From JBDLID01 sp039715055 (GTDB lineage: Bacteria; Desulfobacterota; Desulfobulbia; Desulfobulbales; Desulfocapsaceae): 17,859 nucleotides of DNA. Under the pieces are notes generated by a model. It saw only the letters and a program-made list of their open reading frames with translations, made no database searches and was not told the DNA's origin. The position numbers and the translations under genes were made by a program. Below are positions 14,398-17,859 of this stretch, piece by piece. Position 1 is the first letter of the stretch. Every line of letters starts with the position of its first letter. The stretch is taken from positions 1-17,859 of the forward strand of contig JBDLID010000060.1 in the NCBI GenBank assembly GCA_039715055.1, given 5' to 3'.

Positions 14398-15054
14398 CTA
14401 TTGATGGAGATATTTTTTGCTGAGGACATCGGACTGGATCATCACGTAGTTGTCATTGATCAGCGTTGTCTCATCCTTCTTGTCCTTATTTTTTTCTTTT
14501 TGAGTTCTCATGGTATCGACATCGAGAGAGGAGCTGAATTTAACGGTTGCGAGGAATTCAATTGTTTCAAGCTGTCCCTTGGCCTTGACGCTTTCAAAGA
14601 GTTCCTGCTCGATCAATCCATCCTCTAGAAACCACCAGTACATCGTCTTGCCATGTGCCATGGTGGTCGGTTCTCCATAGGTGAGCATGAGTTCACCGAC
14701 CATTGCTTTGAAATCGTCTTTACCGGCATTCTTATTTCTTCTGTAGACGGCAATGACCACACTATTGTCCTTGTCAATAATGACGTAGGTGTCACCATCA
14801 TTAAATTTCAGGGTGCCGGGGTGTGTTTTGTGGCCGGAAAATTTTGCAGCTGTCTTTTCCTGGTCCGCTGACAACTTCTTGCCAATAACATAGGAACCAA
14901 GGCCGATTTCAAGTTTTGCAATCCGTGTCTGCAGTTCCTCTTTTGAGAGTTCGGCAAGTTCTCCACTAATAGCCGCGGATGAAGCAGAAAAGAACAGCGA
15001 ACAGAAAAAAACAGATAAAATAGTTTTTGAAAAGGGTATCCACCACATCTTCAT
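14398..15054 (-). CDS. Exported protein of unknown function
   Basis: A 218-aa protein I do not recognise. An N-terminal hydrophobic signal (FSKTILSVFFCSLFFSASSA) leads to a short charged helix (AELSKEELQTRIAKLEIGLG). A predicted alpha/beta domain with DGDTYVIIDKDNSVVIAVYR and GKTMYWWFLEDGLIEQELFE follows, then a Lys-rich stretch (QKEKNKDKKDE) and a short tail. It is probably periplasmic. The frame extends five codons to a TTG at 15069, but the ATG at 15054 has GAGAG eight bases upstream. The tail sequence INDNYVMIQSDV resembles the EKDNYTMIKPAARG of the next gene downstream, which may be chance. It lies just past the terminator of the cytochrome gene, so it needs its own promoter or readthrough. 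Confidence 0.7.
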   Translation of the reverse strand: MKMWWIPFSKTILSVFFCSLFFSASSAAISGELAELSKEELQTRIAKLEIGLGSYVIGKKLSADQEKTAAKFSGHKTHPGTLKFNDGDTYVIIDKDNSVVIAVYRRNKNAGKDDFKAMVGELMLTYGEPTTMAHGKTMYWWFLEDGLIEQELFESVKAKGQLETIEFLATVKFSSSLDVDTMRTQKEKNKDKKDETTLINDNYVMIQSDVLSKKYLHQ

Positions 15055-15080
15055 AAAAAAATCTCTCAATAATTAGATTC

Positions 15081-15121
15081 AAAAGGAAAACGCCCCGGTA
15101 TCCAGGAGGATACCGGGGCGT
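15081..15121 (-). terminator. Strong Rho-independent terminator after the cytochrome gene
   Basis: ACGCCCCGGTATCC (15090-15103) and GGATACCGGGGCGT (15108-15121) form a perfect 14-bp stem with a four-base loop. On the minus strand the stem is followed by TTTTCCTTTT. It ends transcription of the octaheme cytochrome gene, whose stop is 20 nt upstream. Confidence 0.93.
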
Positions 15122-15140
15122 CAAGGAGGAGGATTACAGA

Positions 15141-16727
15141 TTACTGCTTGTAACGAGCTTTCTGCTCTTCCTTAATGGACTTCATGACGTCCTCGCCAAA
15201 GCCCTTCTGATACCACTGATGCTCAGGCTTGGCCAGAATGGCGCCAACTTCCTTCTTATACTTTTCGGTCATCCCTTTCTTCTCAGCAAGGTGCATGAGT
15301 TCGGGGAGGAACTTGTAATAGAAGTTATGGGCAACGTCATACATACCGTGCCAATGGGTATAATCGGGAGCCTGCATGGCTGCGCCATGGCGGGCACGAC
15401 GTCCCTCATGATGCCACAGTTCCCACCAGTGCCAACCGAGCTCGGTGTGGAAGGTGGAGCCGTGAATCAGGCCGTCTTTATGAGCCATCTTGTAGAGCTT
15501 CTGAGTCGGCTTGGCAAACTTCTCATTGTAGGTGACAACAAGGGCGTCAAACTGGGTGTAGAAGTTATCGACCTTCTGCTCACCGTGACACTGCTTACAA
15601 ACACCCTTCATGCTGTTACGACGATCTTCCCAGCTCAGGACCTCAATGGCCTCTTTCTCAACCGGGACTTTCTTCCATTTGTCGTCGACAAATTTGAACT
15701 CCTTATACTTGATCATCTGGCCAACCTGCGGAGCCACATCACCGGGGATATCCTTCTGGGTGCCATCGGCGAAGACAACGCGGTTCAGCTTGGCAGAGAC
15801 CTTGGGACGCAGGGTCCAGGAAATCCGGTCGCCAACGTTATGGGTATTTGCCATAACGGATCCGTCAGACTGCATGGTGGAACCCATGTGACAGGTAGAA
15901 CAGGTCGGTGCGGTGTAGTAATCCTTACCAAGAACCCATTTGCCTGACTTGTAGATGTTCATACCGTTCATACCACGATCGCGGGTGGCAGAGTAGTAGG
16001 CAATACCATGCTTGGACTCTTCATAAACCTCTTTCTGCGGATGGTCGGGACCGAGGTGACACTTGCCACAGTTCTCAGGCTGACGGGCAGTGGAGGCTTT
16101 GAAGGAGTGCTTGCCGTGACAGGCATTACAGGAACCCTTGGTTCCGTCAGGGTTCAATCGTCCCATACCGGAGTTGGGGTAGGTCATCGGGTCAAGCATA
16201 ACAGCTTTGTGCTGATTCAGCAGCGCTTTGCCGTCTTTACCTTTCATGACCTTGATGATGGAGCCGTGACACTGCCAGCAACCGTTAACGGCGTCGGCCT
16301 TGTCTTCCATTGAACAGATCACCTCACCAACGACGTTGTCAAGAGAGGCCATGATCTGACCGGCGGCCGCATGATGCGATGGTGCCATCTGCTTGACTTC
16401 TTCCTCGTGACAGTAGCCACAGTCTTTAGGTGTAAGAACGGTCTTGATCAATGCACCTTCGTGCATGTAGCTCAAGGGATCACCTTCATCTGCAGCGTGG
16501 CAGTTAAAACAGGCAACCTTTCCATCCTGGGCAGCGGCATGTGGAGAGTTTTTCCACTGCATGACCATGGAGTAGTTCTCTTTCTGGTGACAGTTGATAC
16601 ACTTGACGTTCATCTCCTGAATGGCGGCATCCTGAGTGTTTTTGGATGCCTTGGTGGCGCCAAATGACGGACTGGCTACCAGCAGACCAAGTGCTGCCAT
16701 TGAAAGAGTAGTCTTCCAATATTGCAT
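15141..16727 (-). CDS. Octaheme c-type cytochrome, hydroxylamine-oxidoreductase family
   Basis: A 528-aa periplasmic multiheme redox enzyme. A Sec signal (MQYWKTTLSMAALGLLVASP, cut near SFG-A) precedes eight CXXCH haem sites at Cys43, 73, 103, 150, 200, 220, 276 and 377. The spacing, the HGIAYYS and DYYTAPTCSTCHM segments and the late GRRARHGAAMQAPDYTHWHG run are typical of the HAO family rather than of NrfA. By analogy the fourth site (CWQCH) would be the catalytic haem. In ammonia oxidisers HAO oxidises hydroxylamine. Non-nitrifier homologues, some lacking the Tyr that cross-links the P460 haem, are thought to reduce nitrite or hydroxylamine; I cannot place that Tyr without an alignment. 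It starts at ATG 16727 with GGAGGAAAC upstream and lies downstream of an NrfD-like gene, with a strong terminator after it. Octaheme tetrathionate reductase is the main alternative. Confidence 0.88.
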   Translation of the reverse strand: MQYWKTTLSMAALGLLVASPSFGATKASKNTQDAAIQEMNVKCINCHQKENYSMVMQWKNSPHAAAQDGKVACFNCHAADEGDPLSYMHEGALIKTVLTPKDCGYCHEEEVKQMAPSHHAAAGQIMASLDNVVGEVICSMEDKADAVNGCWQCHGSIIKVMKGKDGKALLNQHKAVMLDPMTYPNSGMGRLNPDGTKGSCNACHGKHSFKASTARQPENCGKCHLGPDHPQKEVYEESKHGIAYYSATRDRGMNGMNIYKSGKWVLGKDYYTAPTCSTCHMGSTMQSDGSVMANTHNVGDRISWTLRPKVSAKLNRVVFADGTQKDIPGDVAPQVGQMIKYKEFKFVDDKWKKVPVEKEAIEVLSWEDRRNSMKGVCKQCHGEQKVDNFYTQFDALVVTYNEKFAKPTQKLYKMAHKDGLIHGSTFHTELGWHWWELWHHEGRRARHGAAMQAPDYTHWHGMYDVAHNFYYKFLPELMHLAEKKGMTEKYKKEVGAILAKPEHQWYQKGFGEDVMKSIKEEQKARYKQ

Positions 16728-16832
16728 AATTTGTTTCCTCCCATAAAAGGAATTTTATTAATTCACCGGCCAATGACCGGCCTTCCTAAAACGCGTTTCA
16801 GTCAGTTTACCTCCTCTTGGTTCAAAGTGAAT

Positions 16833-16844
16833 GAGTCGCGACTC
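16833..16844. promoter_or_regulatory. Perfect 12-bp palindrome GAGTCGCGACTC
   Basis: This sits in the 158-nt gap between the NrfD-like stop and the cytochrome start, about 105 nt before the cytochrome ATG. It is loopless, so it is more like a dimeric protein-binding site than a terminator. I do not recognise the factor. It may also be chance. Confidence 0.3.
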
Positions 16845-16885
16845 TTCTGTTTGTTTGAAAAAAACGAAAATTTTCCGTTTCCTGA

Positions 16886-17859
16886 TTAAGCTGTCTCAGT
16901 TCCTTCATCATTCTGCCAGAACGGCAGGACCTTGCCGAAAATCCAGAGGATAACGATGGGTGCAACCATGATAATAACGGCAGGCAGGATTCCCTCTTTT
17001 TCAAGCCACATTGGGTGAAAAGTGGTAGCACCCCGTTCGGACTTGGACATCAGCTGACCGCCTACAACCACGTTCCAGCGCATGAGCAGAACCTGGATGA
17101 GGATCATGACGGACACCAGCGGCGCAAAAAAGACGATGATCGAATCCCGCCAGCGAATAAGGCTGAGAATCATCAGGGCGAAAAACGGGATCACCGAGAA
17201 AATCCCAACCTGATAGACCCAGAAGGTATTATACAGCGGGCCAAAGAGCAGGGCCTCCAGGGTGTGCCAGTGATGGGTGGACATGTAGAAGTGAGAAAAG
17301 ATCTCCAGCATCTCAAAGACAAAGTCGAGGATGAAAAAGCCCCAGAGAAATTTGACACAGGAACGGATACAGTCGGCATCAATGGGTTTACCGGTAAATT
17401 TCATAATCAGGGTATAGGTGACGATGATACCGGCAATACCTGAGACACAGGCGGAAAGAAGAAAGATAAGGGGCATCAGCGGAGTGGCCCATAACGGGTT
17501 GGCTTTGATACCGCCGAAAATAAAACCGACATATCCGTGCAGGACACAGGCCATGGGAATACCAATGGCCGCCAGGAAGCTGATGATCTTATGATCAAGG
17601 CTCAACGCCCTTTCCGAGACGTTGTCGGAACCGATGGCCAATATACCGTAAACGGTCTTCATGAAACCGGTGGCCTGTTCTCTCAAGGCGACCACGGTGG
17701 GCCGGTAGATAAAGAGTATCTCAAGCACCAGGACCACCATGTAAGCGGAATAGATGTAACCGAAACCGGCCATGGCAGACGTCGGGTTAGGGGTGAGCAT
17801 CATCGACAGAGCCCTCTCCGGCCGACCAAGGTGATTGAGCAGCGGCCAGGTGGCGCAGA
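16886..17859 (-). CDS. NrfD/PsrC-like integral membrane subunit, partial
   Basis: The C-terminal 323 residues of a polytopic membrane protein of the NrfD/PsrC/DsrP superfamily, which handles electron transfer between quinone and periplasmic partners. The gene is cut by the right edge. A methionine occurs at 17803, but the frame stays open above it and reads TWPLLNHLGRPERAL, the conserved NrfD loop just before LTPNPTSAM, so the true start lies outside. About seven to eight membrane spans are visible (for example MVVLVLEILFIY and GIIVTYTLIM). The late RWNVVVGGQLMSKS is another family hallmark. Family members are about 380-420 aa, so roughly 60-90 residues are missing. It is cotranscribed with, or at least upstream of, the octaheme cytochrome and is its likely quinol-side partner. 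An iron-sulfur subunit often precedes such genes and may lie beyond the edge. Confidence 0.9.
   Translation of the reverse strand, partial: CATWPLLNHLGRPERALSMMLTPNPTSAMAGFGYIYSAYMVVLVLEILFIYRPTVVALREQATGFMKTVYGILAIGSDNVSERALSLDHKIISFLAAIGIPMACVLHGYVGFIFGGIKANPLWATPLMPLIFLLSACVSGIAGIIVTYTLIMKFTGKPIDADCIRSCVKFLWGFFILDFVFEMLEIFSHFYMSTHHWHTLEALLFGPLYNTFWVYQVGIFSVIPFFALMILSLIRWRDSIIVFFAPLVSVMILIQVLLMRWNVVVGGQLMSKSERGATTFHPMWLEKEGILPAVIIMVAPIVILWIFGKVLPFWQNDEGTETA

Noticed and set aside
16822..17031. 69-codon minus-strand frame across the NrfD stop
   Set aside because: It overlaps the NrfD-like coding end in another frame and has no start context; the gap before the cytochrome gene looks non-coding.
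17801..17803. ATG at 17803 as the start of the NrfD-like gene
   Set aside because: Conserved family sequence (HLGRPERAL) is encoded upstream of it up to the window edge, so the gene is partial, not short.

Overview
The window most resembles a Gram-negative anaerobe, probably a deltaproteobacterial (Desulfobacterota, sulfate-reducer-like) genome. The reasons are an octaheme c-type cytochrome of the hydroxylamine-oxidoreductase family beside an NrfD-type quinone-interacting membrane subunit, outer-membrane lipoproteins, and a probable selenocysteine-containing small protein. The taxonomic guess is inference from gene families only; no rRNA or marker gene is present.

Layout. (1) Positions 1-4440, minus strand. 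A divergent promoter drives an SPFH/band-7 protein with three C-terminal zinc ribbons, followed by an internally duplicated zinc-ribbon protein. Next come a membrane-anchored HtrA-like serine protease with an N-terminal zinc ribbon and a 92-residue protein that appears to read through an in-frame UGA as selenocysteine. A candidate bacterial SECIS hairpin lies just after that UGA. (2) 4465-4812, plus strand: a small helix-turn-helix protein, possibly a local regulator. (3) 5117-13667, plus strand, is the centrepiece: a four-gene, 8.5-kb locus. It encodes a small secreted repeat protein (183 aa), a small secreted protein of unknown family (153 aa), a CsgG/HfaB-like outer-membrane lipoprotein carrying a C-terminal peptidoglycan-binding-like domain, and a 2087-aa secreted protein made of about 48 repeats. 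The small and giant proteins share the same repeat, and both start and stop mid-repeat in the same phase. A bidirectional terminator closes the locus. (4) 13796-15054, minus strand: a small lipoprotein and an exported protein of unknown function. (5) 15141-17859, minus strand: the octaheme cytochrome and the 3' part of the NrfD-like gene, which runs off the right edge.

Reading of the centrepiece. In curli (csg) and holdfast-anchor (hfa) loci a CsgG-family lipoprotein forms the outer-membrane pore that exports small amyloid or adhesin subunits encoded next to it. Here the same lipoprotein class sits between two exported proteins that share one solenoid-like repeat, one four repeats long and the other about 48. 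I infer a CsgG-type surface-fibre or adhesin system with a small subunit and a giant co-subunit. Neither repeat protein matches the curlin repeat by eye. This and the UGA-containing gene are the two parts of the window most worth following up.

Respiratory end. The NrfD-like protein probably takes electrons from menaquinol and passes them, through a partner lying outside the window, to the periplasmic octaheme enzyme. Reduction of nitrite, hydroxylamine or a related compound is the likely chemistry, but the direction and substrate cannot be read from sequence alone.
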